Shown here piece by piece: positions 1-5,564 of a stretch of DNA of 7,027 bases (position 1 is its first letter; each line of letters starts with the position of its first letter). A program made the position numbers and the translations under genes. The notes beneath the pieces were generated by a model, which had not been told where the DNA came from, ran no database searches, and worked only from the letters and a program-made list of their open reading frames with translations. The DNA lies in assembly GCA_027012915.1 (NCBI GenBank), contig JALUYN010000606.1, positions 1 through 7,027 on the forward strand. Reading direction: 5' to 3'. This DNA is from Cellvibrionaceae bacterium (lineage in GTDB: Bacteria > Pseudomonadota > Gammaproteobacteria > Pseudomonadales > Cellvibrionaceae).

Positions 1-374
1 TGTTTATCTATAGAAACGCTGGAGAGGCACGGGATGATAGAGGCCCGTACTACAATTTCTACATAGATAATCAAGGCGCGAAAATTACCAACGTTCAATT
101 GAGTGTTGGAGATGTTCACTCAAGTACCGACGGCTTTTTTGTTGGCGGTGGATATGATCGCCATGAGAAGTGGGACCACGAGCAGGTAATGAACGTGCCA
201 ATAATGGACCCTGCCAGAAGGGGCCTAGATGTTGAAGATGTTATAAGTTTGAATATTAGCTATGTCGACGGCCTCGCTGAACGCGAAGAGGATATTATTC
301 GGGTGTGCAGATTTCCTGATGGTTTACGAGGTATAAGTGAGCATGAATACAATGATTTTCTAGGAATTGAATAG
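1..374 (+). CDS. Hypothetical protein, 5'-truncated by the window edge
   Basis: The reading frame is open from the first full codon at position 3 to a TAG at 372-374, giving about 123 C-terminal residues. The true start lies upstream of the window. A TTG at 99 could be read as a start, but the open frame continues unbroken through it, so I treat it as internal. The protein is soluble-looking, rich in Asp, Glu, Gly and aromatic residues (for example GPYYNFYID, FFVGGGYDRHEKWDHE and a DVEDVISLNISYVDG stretch). It has no signal peptide, membrane segment or known motif in the visible part. The alternation of short hydrophobic and polar runs suggests a beta-rich fold, which is inference only. AGA, AGG, ATA and CTA codons occur repeatedly, unlike the nhaB-nudC genes to the right, which hints at acquired DNA. 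I do not recognise the family. Confidence 0.7.
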   Translation, partial: FIYRNAGEARDDRGPYYNFYIDNQGAKITNVQLSVGDVHSSTDGFFVGGGYDRHEKWDHEQVMNVPIMDPARRGLDVEDVISLNISYVDGLAEREEDIIRVCRFPDGLRGISEHEYNDFLGIE

Positions 375-438
375 CTTGATCCTGTACTATTTTCGTCTTC
401 CGTACTTACCTACAGGCCGCTATCTCAAACTCCACTGA

Positions 439-478
439 AAGCCGCTAACAGCGCGGCTTAAAGTTCTTTAATTTTGTG
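439..478 (+). terminator. Weak terminator-like hairpin between convergent genes
   Basis: A 7-bp perfect stem (AAGCCGC at 439-445 pairs with GCGGCTT at 453-459) with a 7-nt loop lies 65 nt after the stop of the partial gene. It is followed on the plus strand by a loosely T-rich tail (461-478). There is no T-run on the minus side, so it fits the plus-strand gene better than the convergent helix-turn-helix gene. The broken T-tract makes this a modest call. Confidence 0.4.
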
Positions 479-481
479 TTT

Positions 482-901
482 CTACAGTCTGCCTTCAGCT
501 CTCAGTGACGCCTGATAGCGGCTAACTGTACTGACAGCAAGCCCTAGCTTGGCTGCTGTTTTCTTCAGTGATAGACCAGCTTTACGAGCCAGCAAGATAG
601 ATTCAATTGCATCTTGTGGCAGTCGTTGAGTCGAGTATTCACGACCAGTCTTAGACGCCTTCATGCGTGAGGCGTTGACGACCTCAAGGCGATATAAGCG
701 AACAGAGTCTTCCTGACTCTTTCTATCCTTACGAGATCGACGGAGATATTCAGAGATCTGCTTGCCATATTCAAGAAGTGGCTCTTTGCCTCGGTCAATA
801 CAGCGCTGGCATTCGCCTGCTAAAGCGAAAGGGATCTGTAAGAAGTACGGATCGTGACCAGATTGATAACACTGAAGCAGCAAAGAATAACCATAGGGCA
901 T
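482..901 (-). CDS. Small helix-turn-helix protein (resolvase-tail-like HTH)
   Basis: This encodes 139 residues. The C-terminal part (about residues 95-131) reads as a helix-turn-helix: AIESILLARKAGLSLKKTAA followed by KLGLAVSTVSRYQ. This matches the pattern of the small HTH at the end of serine resolvases and many mobile-element regulators. The catalytic resolvase domain is absent. The N-terminus carries C11, H16, C31 and C34 (the last two as CQRC), a spacing that could bind a metal, but this is speculative. A basic linker (residues 52-62) precedes the HTH. DNA binding is therefore likely; the target and role are unknown. The ATG at 901 is the only possible upstream start, since a TAA lies in frame at 914-916. 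GAAGGG abuts the ATG with no spacer. The gene reads away from tRNA-Ser and converges on the partial gene at 1-374. It could be a full small regulator or a remnant of a mobile gene. Confidence 0.72.
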   Translation of the reverse strand: MPYGYSLLLQCYQSGHDPYFLQIPFALAGECQRCIDRGKEPLLEYGKQISEYLRRSRKDRKSQEDSVRLYRLEVVNASRMKASKTGREYSTQRLPQDAIESILLARKAGLSLKKTAAKLGLAVSTVSRYQASLRAEGRL

Positions 902-910
902 CCCTTCGCT

Positions 911-940
911 ATTTTAGGGGCCTGATTTTGAAGAGCTAAA
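911..940 (-). promoter_or_regulatory. Possible promoter of the HTH gene, giving a near-leaderless mRNA
   Basis: On the minus strand a TAAAAT (-10; 911-916) lies 18 nt downstream of a weak TTTAGC (-35; 935-940). The -10 ends only 9 nt before the ATG at 901, so transcription would start almost at the start codon. That would explain the absence of a properly spaced ribosome binding site. The -35 match is poor. Confidence 0.3.
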
Positions 941-949
941 TCGGTGGAA

Positions 950-981
950 TTTTACCCTTAAGGGGTAAAAAAGGGGTAAAA
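950..981. repeat. Repeat cluster: two tandem 11-mers and one inverted copy
   Basis: AAGGGGTAAAA occurs twice back to back (960-970 and 971-981). An inverted copy with one C fewer, TTTTACCCTT, lies at 950-959, so its junction with the first direct copy makes a near-palindrome centred on CCCTTAAGGG (955-964). The cluster lies 49-80 nt upstream of the HTH gene start and between that gene and the tRNA terminator. Its position suggests a binding site for a regulator, possibly the HTH protein itself. The binding role is inference; the repeats are directly visible. Confidence 0.6.
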
Positions 982-991
982 CAGCAGAAAT

Positions 992-1027
992 AAAAAAGCC
1001 ACCGTTAGTAGATCCTAACGATGGCTT
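992..1027 (-). terminator. Intrinsic terminator of tRNA-Ser
   Basis: Arms 996-1008 and 1015-1027 pair over 13 positions around a 6-nt loop. The only non-Watson-Crick pair (1002/1021) becomes a G-U wobble in the minus-strand RNA but would be C-A in a plus-strand RNA. The minus-strand RNA then runs into a U-tract (A-run at 992-997). Both facts point to termination of the tRNA transcript, starting 7 nt past its 3' end. Confidence 0.88.
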
Positions 1028-1034
1028 GCAATGA

Positions 1035-1125
1035 TGGCGGTGGGGCAGGGATTCGAACCCTGGGAGGGCTACAAACCCTCAACGGTTTTCAAGACCGCCG
1101 CTTTCGACCACTCAGCCACCCCACC
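1035..1125 (-). tRNA. tRNA-Ser(UGA), complete with encoded CCA
   Basis: The gene is 91 nt long including CCA. The acceptor stem GGTGGGG (1119-1125) pairs with CCCCACC (1039-1045), followed by a G discriminator (1038) and CCA (1035-1037). The anticodon loop CTTGAAA contains TGA (complement at 1089-1091), which reads UCA and related serine codons. The T arm shows GGTTCGAATCC, and the long variable arm (GAGGGTTTGTAGCCCTC) is the class II hallmark of serine tRNAs. The gene has its own promoter and terminator, so it is monocistronic. Serine tRNA genes often serve as integration sites for genomic islands, and its 3' end faces the atypical DNA at 1-980. Confidence 0.97.
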
Positions 1126-1136
1126 GAAGGAACGGA

Positions 1137-1164
1137 ATTATACATAGCTTTTGACTGATGACAA
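1137..1164 (-). promoter_or_regulatory. Sigma-70 promoter of tRNA-Ser
   Basis: On the minus strand a TTGTCA -35 box (1159-1164) and a consensus TATAAT -10 box (1137-1142) are separated by 16 nt. The -10 box ends 11 nt before the mature tRNA 5' end, which leaves a leader of only a few nucleotides. The match is strong, as expected for a stable RNA gene. Confidence 0.82.
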
Positions 1165-1314
1165 GCCTGTAAGCCGTTATTTTAAATAATAAAAATAATG
1201 TATATCTACTTCTGTGTAAGTGCCTAATCAGGCGCCCAAATGCTGACCTATTTGGTCGCAATTACCCCGCTGACTAGTGCAAGAAAATCGATGTTTGATA
1301 CGTGCAGCGGGGCG
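1165..1314. other. Intergenic stretch with several inverted repeats, no gene seen
   Basis: An AT-rich block (about 1180-1205) could serve as an upstream element for the tRNA promoter. Three inverted repeats follow: GCCT/AGGC (1222-1233), CCAAAT/ATTTGG (1236-1241 with 1250-1255) and CCCCGCTG/CAGCGGGG (1265-1272 with 1305-1312, 32-nt loop). The last begins 3 nt past the lipoprotein stop codon on the minus strand. None is followed by a T-run on either strand, so no intrinsic terminator for the nhaB-lipoprotein unit can be named. They may stabilise the mRNA 3' end or support Rho-dependent termination. Confidence 0.5.
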
Positions 1315-1941
1315 CTAGTAGGCAGCAGTGGCGTGTGAGCTTTGCATTAGATTGCGAAGCTTTTGCAGGGAGCTTTGTGTGGTGTTCTTTAGCAACAGGT
1401 TAAAGCCCGTTGCAGGGACGAGCCCTCCAAGATCGACCCAGGTGCTGTATTCCACACGGGTGAGCTCCCGAGACATTGCGTGCAGGCGCCATTGAGCTTC
1501 GAGACCCTTAACCCTTATGGTTGAATCTGCGGGTACGCGATCTGGGCAGTTACGCATATTGATCACGGTTTCACTGTCCGGGAAGCTGGTTTCTACACAA
1601 GCCACCAGTTCGCGGTTCCGAAGAGGCCAGGGTAAATCCAAACGGACCTTTATCACATAGTTATTGTGGTCGATGTAATCGACAACAGTGACGCCTTCTA
1701 CATAGGCCATCCAGTCAGGAATACGTGCTGTGGAACTCAGGAACATCATGATGTCGCGCCTGGATTTGGAGACTTCGAAATGCGCTTTTGCGATATTGAA
1801 TGAGCTCAGGGGGTGTGGCGCGGTGATAACCGCGATGGTCTGATCCGCCGTGATGTCTCTGTGTTGCGTCGGAGTACAGGCCGAAACCAACAGCGCAATA
1901 ATGAGGTAGGGGGTTGTGCGCTTGAAAGTGAGACTTTTCAC
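1315..1941 (-). CDS. START/SRPBCC-domain lipoprotein
   Basis: This encodes 208 residues. The N-terminus is a lipoprotein signal: basic MKSLTFKRTT, hydrophobic YLIIALL, then the lipobox VSAC with the lipidated Cys at residue 22. Residue 23 is Thr rather than Asp, which predicts outer-membrane sorting. Residues about 50-200 resemble the START/SRPBCC lipid-binding fold, including the IPDWMAYVEG stretch and the DLPWPLRNRELV segment, which matches the P-PL-xRxxV pattern common in bacterial START proteins. A membrane-anchored lipid or hydrophobic ligand binder is likely; the ligand is unknown. The start is a GTG at 1941, because no earlier in-frame start gives a signal peptide. The upstream sequence shows no convincing ribosome binding site, so expression may depend on coupling to nhaB, whose stop lies 54 nt upstream. 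It is probably the second gene of a two-gene unit. Confidence 0.85.
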   Translation of the reverse strand: MKSLTFKRTTPYLIIALLVSACTPTQHRDITADQTIAVITAPHPLSSFNIAKAHFEVSKSRRDIMMFLSSTARIPDWMAYVEGVTVVDYIDHNNYVIKVRLDLPWPLRNRELVACVETSFPDSETVINMRNCPDRVPADSTIRVKGLEAQWRLHAMSRELTRVEYSTWVDLGGLVPATGFNLLLKNTTQSSLQKLRNLMQSSHATAAY

Positions 1942-1954
1942 TGAGAGATAAGGT

Positions 1955-1984
1955 TCCCAAGGCTCTGCTACAAGAGCCTTGGGA
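1955..1984. repeat. Perfect 12-bp hairpin between nhaB and the lipoprotein gene
   Basis: TCCCAAGGCTCT (1955-1966) and AGAGCCTTGGGA (1973-1984) form a perfect 12-bp stem around a 6-nt loop. The stem starts 11 nt after the nhaB stop and ends 13 nt before the GTG of the lipoprotein gene. No T-run follows on either strand, so it is not a standard terminator. It may set relative expression of the two genes by blocking 3'-to-5' decay, causing partial termination or affecting ribosome re-initiation. Confidence 0.8.
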
Positions 1985-1995
1985 GATTGCCATAC

Positions 1996-3501
1996 TTAGA
2001 TGGCGGTCGATACAAAGAACAGGCCTACGGCACTCAAAACGATCGTGTAGGGCAGTGCCATAACCACCATTTTGCCATAGGAAAGTCGAATCAGAGGGGC
2101 CAGTGCCGAGGTCAACAGGAACAGGAAGGCAGCCTGGCCATTGGGGGTAGCAACGCTTGGCAGGTTGGTACCGGTGTTGATGGCAATGGCGAGCTTGTTG
2201 AACTGCTCCAGACTAATGGTGCCAGCGTCCAGCGCGGCTTTCACTTCGTTGATGTAGACCGTCGCCACAAATACGTTGTCACTGATCATGGAAAGCACAC
2301 CGTTGGCGATAAAGAACATTGCGGGCTGAATGGCTTCATCCATGGCAAGTACAGCGGTAATGATGGGCTGGAACAGATGTTGGTCATGAATTACCGCGAC
2401 AATGGCGAAGAAGACGACCAGTAATGCGGTAAAGGGCAGGGCCTCTTCGAAAGCGTGGCCAATTTGGTGTTCTTCGACGATACCGTTAAATGCGGTCTGG
2501 ATAACGATAATCATCAAGCCAACCAGACCTACAGCGGCAACGTGGAAGGCCAGAGAGAAAACCAACAAGATAGCGGTTACCGCTTGTACCGCCAGCTGCA
2601 TGCTTTCGCGTTTGGTACGTTTGGCGTCTTCTTTTTCGGCGAAGTTTTCCAGCACGTGGCGAACAGACTCGGGAATCTCTGCGCCATAGCCAAAAACTTT
2701 TGCCTTTTCGAGAAGTATGCAGGTGATGAGTCCAGCGACCAGTACCGGCATGGTAATGGGGGCCATCTGTAGGAAGAACTCAATGAAATTCCAGTTGGCT
2801 TTTTCCGCAATCAGCAGGTTTTGAGGCTCGCCCACCAGCGTGCAGACGCCGCCGAGAGCTGTACCTACAGCGCCGTGCATAACCAGGCTGCGCAGAAATT
2901 TACGGAAGCCATCGAGGTCTTCACGGTGGTATTCGATGACGGTGGAGTCGTCGCCGTGATCGTGGTCGTTGTGGTGATGCTTTCTGCCCGAGGCAATCTT
3001 GTGATAGACCGTGTAGAAGCCGACGAATACGCTGATCAGTACGGCCGTTACGGTCAATGCGTCCAAAAACGCGGAGAGTACGGCAGATACAGAACAGAAC
3101 AGCAGTGACAGCAGCATCTTGGAGCGAATGTTCACCAAAATTTTGGTGAATACGTAGAGCAGCAAGTTCTTCATGAAATAGATGCCCGCTACCATAAATA
3201 TCAGCAGCAGAATCACTTCGATATTGGCCTTAACTTCGTGCGATACAGATTCGGGGCTGGTCATGCCCAATACCACCGCTTCAATCGCCAGTAGCCCGCC
3301 GGGCTGCAGGGGGTAGCATTTGAGTGCCATTGCCAGGGTAAGGATAAACTGGCCAATCAACAGCCATCCGGTAATAAATGGTCCTAGAGTGAACAGCAGG
3401 ATAGGGTTGAGAACCAAAAAGGCGAGGATGGATTTTTTGTACCAATCGGGTGCCTGCCCGAGGAAATTTCGTGTAAAGGCACTGGTGAGCGTTTTTTCCA
3501 T
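1996..3501 (-). CDS. nhaB: Na+/H+ antiporter NhaB
   Basis: This encodes 501 residues of an inner-membrane sodium/proton antiporter that expels Na+ in exchange for protons and helps set cytoplasmic pH and sodium. The sequence is very close to known NhaB throughout. Diagnostic stretches include [12 protein letters not shown] (residues 145-156, with Asp147, which I recall as functionally important in Vibrio NhaB), VGTALGG and [10 protein letters not shown] (212-232), [14 protein letters not shown] (406-419) and [20 protein letters not shown] (442-461). About a dozen hydrophobic segments are visible. A loop at residues 173-186 carries HHHNDHDH, absent in the E. coli protein as I remember it. The C-terminus is slightly shorter than in E. 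coli (about 513 residues). The ATG at 3501 is preceded by AAGGAA at a good distance. It is transcribed divergently from fimL and lies upstream of the START lipoprotein gene. Confidence 0.97.
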   Translation of the reverse strand: MEKTLTSAFTRNFLGQAPDWYKKSILAFLVLNPILLFTLGPFITGWLLIGQFILTLAMALKCYPLQPGGLLAIEAVVLGMTSPESVSHEVKANIEVILLLIFMVAGIYFMKNLLLYVFTKILVNIRSKMLLSLLFCSVSAVLSAFLDALTVTAVLISVFVGFYTVYHKIASGRKHHHNDHDHGDDSTVIEYHREDLDGFRKFLRSLVMHGAVGTALGGVCTLVGEPQNLLIAEKANWNFIEFFLQMAPITMPVLVAGLITCILLEKAKVFGYGAEIPESVRHVLENFAEKEDAKRTKRESMQLAVQAVTAILLVFSLAFHVAAVGLVGLMIIVIQTAFNGIVEEHQIGHAFEEALPFTALLVVFFAIVAVIHDQHLFQPIITAVLAMDEAIQPAMFFIANGVLSMISDNVFVATVYINEVKAALDAGTISLEQFNKLAIAINTGTNLPSVATPNGQAAFLFLLTSALAPLIRLSYGKMVVMALPYTIVLSAVGLFFVSTAI

Positions 3502-3848
3502 AACTGTTCCTTGTGTCGTCTTTGCTTGCGACGTTGCAGGGTTCTCGTTGGTGTCGCATCTATCCTGGAAGCCGAGTGGGTTCCTGGAGCTCTGGCGTGG
3601 TTTTTAGGTGCCGAAACATCTCCAGAAGCTCACAACTGAACTCCTGATCAGCGCGCCTTACCGGCAGGGCGAAAATACTCCGATTTGAAAAAAATTCAAC
3701 CTTTTCAATGAGATCAAAGTGCTTTTTCAGAATATTTTTGAGAGTATAGACAAATTTTCAGTACTCGCAGCTATAGTAGCGGTATATATAAAGGCGTCGG
3801 GGAGCTGGCGGCTGCCGACAGAGCATAAAAAACGGAAAGGATGGTGTT
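3502..3848. promoter_or_regulatory. Divergent regulatory region between nhaB and fimL
   Basis: This 347-bp gap must hold the promoters for both directions. The nhaB-proximal half is GC-balanced and contains the inverted repeat TGCGAC/GTCGCA (3527-3532 with 3553-3558), which would form a hairpin in the nhaB leader. Positions 3680-3795 are AT-rich, with an A-run flanked by TTGAA/TTCAA (3685-3699). Possible fimL promoter pieces are TAGACA (3747-3752) and TATAGT (3772-3777), but the spacing is 19 nt, so I do not assign a firm promoter. No protein-coding gene is supported here. Confidence 0.55.
3796..3819 (+). other. Small hairpin in the fimL leader
   Basis: GTCGG (3796-3800) pairs with CCGAC (3815-3819), and AGC (3803-3805) with GCT (3811-3813) inside it, closing a 5-nt loop with a small internal bulge. 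It ends 29 nt before the fimL start, just ahead of the A-rich ribosome-binding segment, and lacks a T-tract. A role in leader RNA stability or regulation is possible but unproven. Confidence 0.4.
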
Positions 3849-5564
3849 GTGACGCAAAGTGAGTCTGTGAACTTGAATTCACTGAACCTCGTCAGTGATG
3901 AGCTGGTAATCACGATTGAGCAAGCGGCAGGAAAGCTGGAACAGTATGTGTCCAATCAACAGGACGCCGAGGCCTTGGAACAGTGCATCGCGGCGATTGA
4001 GCAGATTACTGGTACCTTGAAGCTGATTCAGCTCGAAGGCGGTGAAGCACTGGCCTCAGAAATTTTGGAGGCAACGCGCAGTATCAGTGAATCTGGTGAA
4101 GCATCAGAATCTCTGTTGTCGGTGATTACCGACGCTTTTTTTATCCTGCCGCGCTATCTGGAATATGTTCAGCAAACCCGCCGCAGCTTACCGGTGCTGT
4201 TGGTGCCTTATATCAATGAGTTACGCAACCAGCGTAAGCAGCCATTGCTCCCCGAATCTAATTTTTTTGAAGTTGGACAGACTGCAGTGAGACCGGCTGA
4301 AACTATTCACAACGGTCCGATTCCTGATGATTTTGATCATCTGGCAAGGCGCCTGCGGCATATGTATCAAGTAGGTTTGTTGAATCTGTTGCAAAACAAA
4401 CAGCCCATGAGCGCTTTGGGCATGATGCAGCGCGCATTGATGCGCTTTGATGTGTTTTCCGGCGCACGTGGCTTAGGAATGATGACCTGGGTTGGGAGTG
4501 CTGCTCTGGCAGCGATGAAAGCCGAACAGATGGAGCTGACCAAGAGTCGCAAGCTCTTGTTGAGCAGTATTGATCGCATTCTAAAAATTATTCCCCAGCA
4601 GGGACCGGCCGCGCTTGATGGCGCAGCACCGGAGCAAATGGTTAATTCTCTCGTATATCTGGTTGCATTGGCTGAGACCCCCAGCGAACAGGGCAAAAAA
4701 GTGCTTGAAGCATTCGGGGTTGATTCCTTTGATTACAGTGATGAAATACTGCGCCGTGAACGCGAGGCGCTGAAAGGACCGAGTGCCAATACCGTGTCAT
4801 CCATGGCAACGGTACTTAAGGATGAGCTTAGAACTACCAAGGAAATACTCGAAAACGCATCGCAGATGGGCGAGGGTGGTCTTGCTGATTATGACGAACT
4901 TATCGAAACCCTGACCAAAGTTGCGGACATACTGGCTGTAGTGGGGCTCGTCTCTGCCAGTAACACGCTAAAAGAAGAACTGATAAAAATCGAAGGTTGG
5001 AAAGCCACTGCTGAGCCCACTGACAAGAAAGAGTTGTTAGAGGTGGCTGATGCCCTGCTTTATGTTGAAAGCACCGTGTCGGGCCTGGAGAAACTCAATT
5101 TGTCGGATGAGGAATTGAATCTTGCCAATTCACTTGCGCGCAGAGAAGTGGTGGCATCGACGCAACTGGCCGAAGCGGAACTGCTGGTAATTCAAGAAGC
5201 TGAATCTGGTTTGGCGCTTGTTAAGCGGGCTTTGAATTCTTATTCCGAGTCCAACTACGACAGTGGTCATATTCAGAATGTGCCCGCCACGCTAACCTCT
5301 GTTAGAGGTGGATTGGTGGTGCTCAATTTAAACAGAGCTGCCACGGTTGTGGGCAGTTGTATTGCCTTTGTTGAGCAAACCCTGATTGAGGGTACTCATA
5401 TGGCGGCGATGCAACAATTACTTGAGACTTTTGCCGATGCCATCATTGGCTTGGAATATTATCTGGAAGCACTGCAAGCGGATAAAGACGCGGACGATTC
5501 CATATTGGCAATCGCCGAAGATAGTCTTGAAGCTCTGGGTTTTTCTCCGGTTGAGGACGCTTAA
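3849..5564 (+). CDS. fimL: FimL, ChpA-N-terminus-like regulator of type IV pili
   Basis: This encodes 571 residues, soluble and mostly helical. The N-terminal part resembles the start of the ChpA chemosensory kinase: EQITGTLKLIQLEGGEALAS (51-70) followed by LPRYLEYVQQTRRSLPVLLVPYINELR (100-126). The C-terminal region repeats the idea with LTSVRGGLVVLNLNRAA (482-498). In both places the phospho-acceptor His of a true Hpt domain is replaced (Glu51 and Thr483), and there is no kinase or receiver domain. This is the known signature of FimL, which in Pseudomonas acts at the cell pole with FimV and PilG to promote twitching motility and CyaB-dependent cAMP synthesis. The following gene, nudC, and nearby nhaB match the Pseudomonas neighbourhood. 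The start is a GTG at 3849 preceded by AAAGGA 7 nt away; an ATG at 3841 meets a stop after three codons. The stop overlaps the nudC start. Confidence 0.87.
   Translation: MTQSESVNLNSLNLVSDELVITIEQAAGKLEQYVSNQQDAEALEQCIAAIEQITGTLKLIQLEGGEALASEILEATRSISESGEASESLLSVITDAFFILPRYLEYVQQTRRSLPVLLVPYINELRNQRKQPLLPESNFFEVGQTAVRPAETIHNGPIPDDFDHLARRLRHMYQVGLLNLLQNKQPMSALGMMQRALMRFDVFSGARGLGMMTWVGSAALAAMKAEQMELTKSRKLLLSSIDRILKIIPQQGPAALDGAAPEQMVNSLVYLVALAETPSEQGKKVLEAFGVDSFDYSDEILRREREALKGPSANTVSSMATVLKDELRTTKEILENASQMGEGGLADYDELIETLTKVADILAVVGLVSASNTLKEELIKIEGWKATAEPTDKKELLEVADALLYVESTVSGLEKLNLSDEELNLANSLARREVVASTQLAEAELLVIQEAESGLALVKRALNSYSESNYDSGHIQNVPATLTSVRGGLVVLNLNRAATVVGSCIAFVEQTLIEGTHMAAMQQLLETFADAIIGLEYYLEALQADKDADDSILAIAEDSLEALGFSPVEDA

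Noticed and set aside
143..151. TGGCGGTGG matching the end of the tRNA-Ser region (1035-1043), a possible att repeat
   Set aside because: Only 9 bp, inside a coding run of glycine codons, and it does not include the tRNA T-arm sequence expected in an att core.
1715..1993. 92-codon minus-strand ORF starting at an ATG in the nhaB-lipoprotein gap
   Set aside because: It lies in another frame of the lipoprotein gene and its protein has no recognisable composition or motif; the lipoprotein frame has a clear signal peptide and domain.
2402..3108. Several plus-strand ORFs opposite nhaB
   Set aside because: They are antisense shadows of a well-conserved membrane protein gene with low-complexity, unconvincing translations.
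3649..3672. GC-rich imperfect inverted repeat resembling a REP element
   Set aside because: Single copy in the window, only a 3-4 bp stem, and no flanking REP structure.
4136..4268. Two T7 runs inside fimL as possible phase-variation slippage tracts
   Set aside because: The runs are short, the frame is intact, and such runs are not rare in coding DNA.
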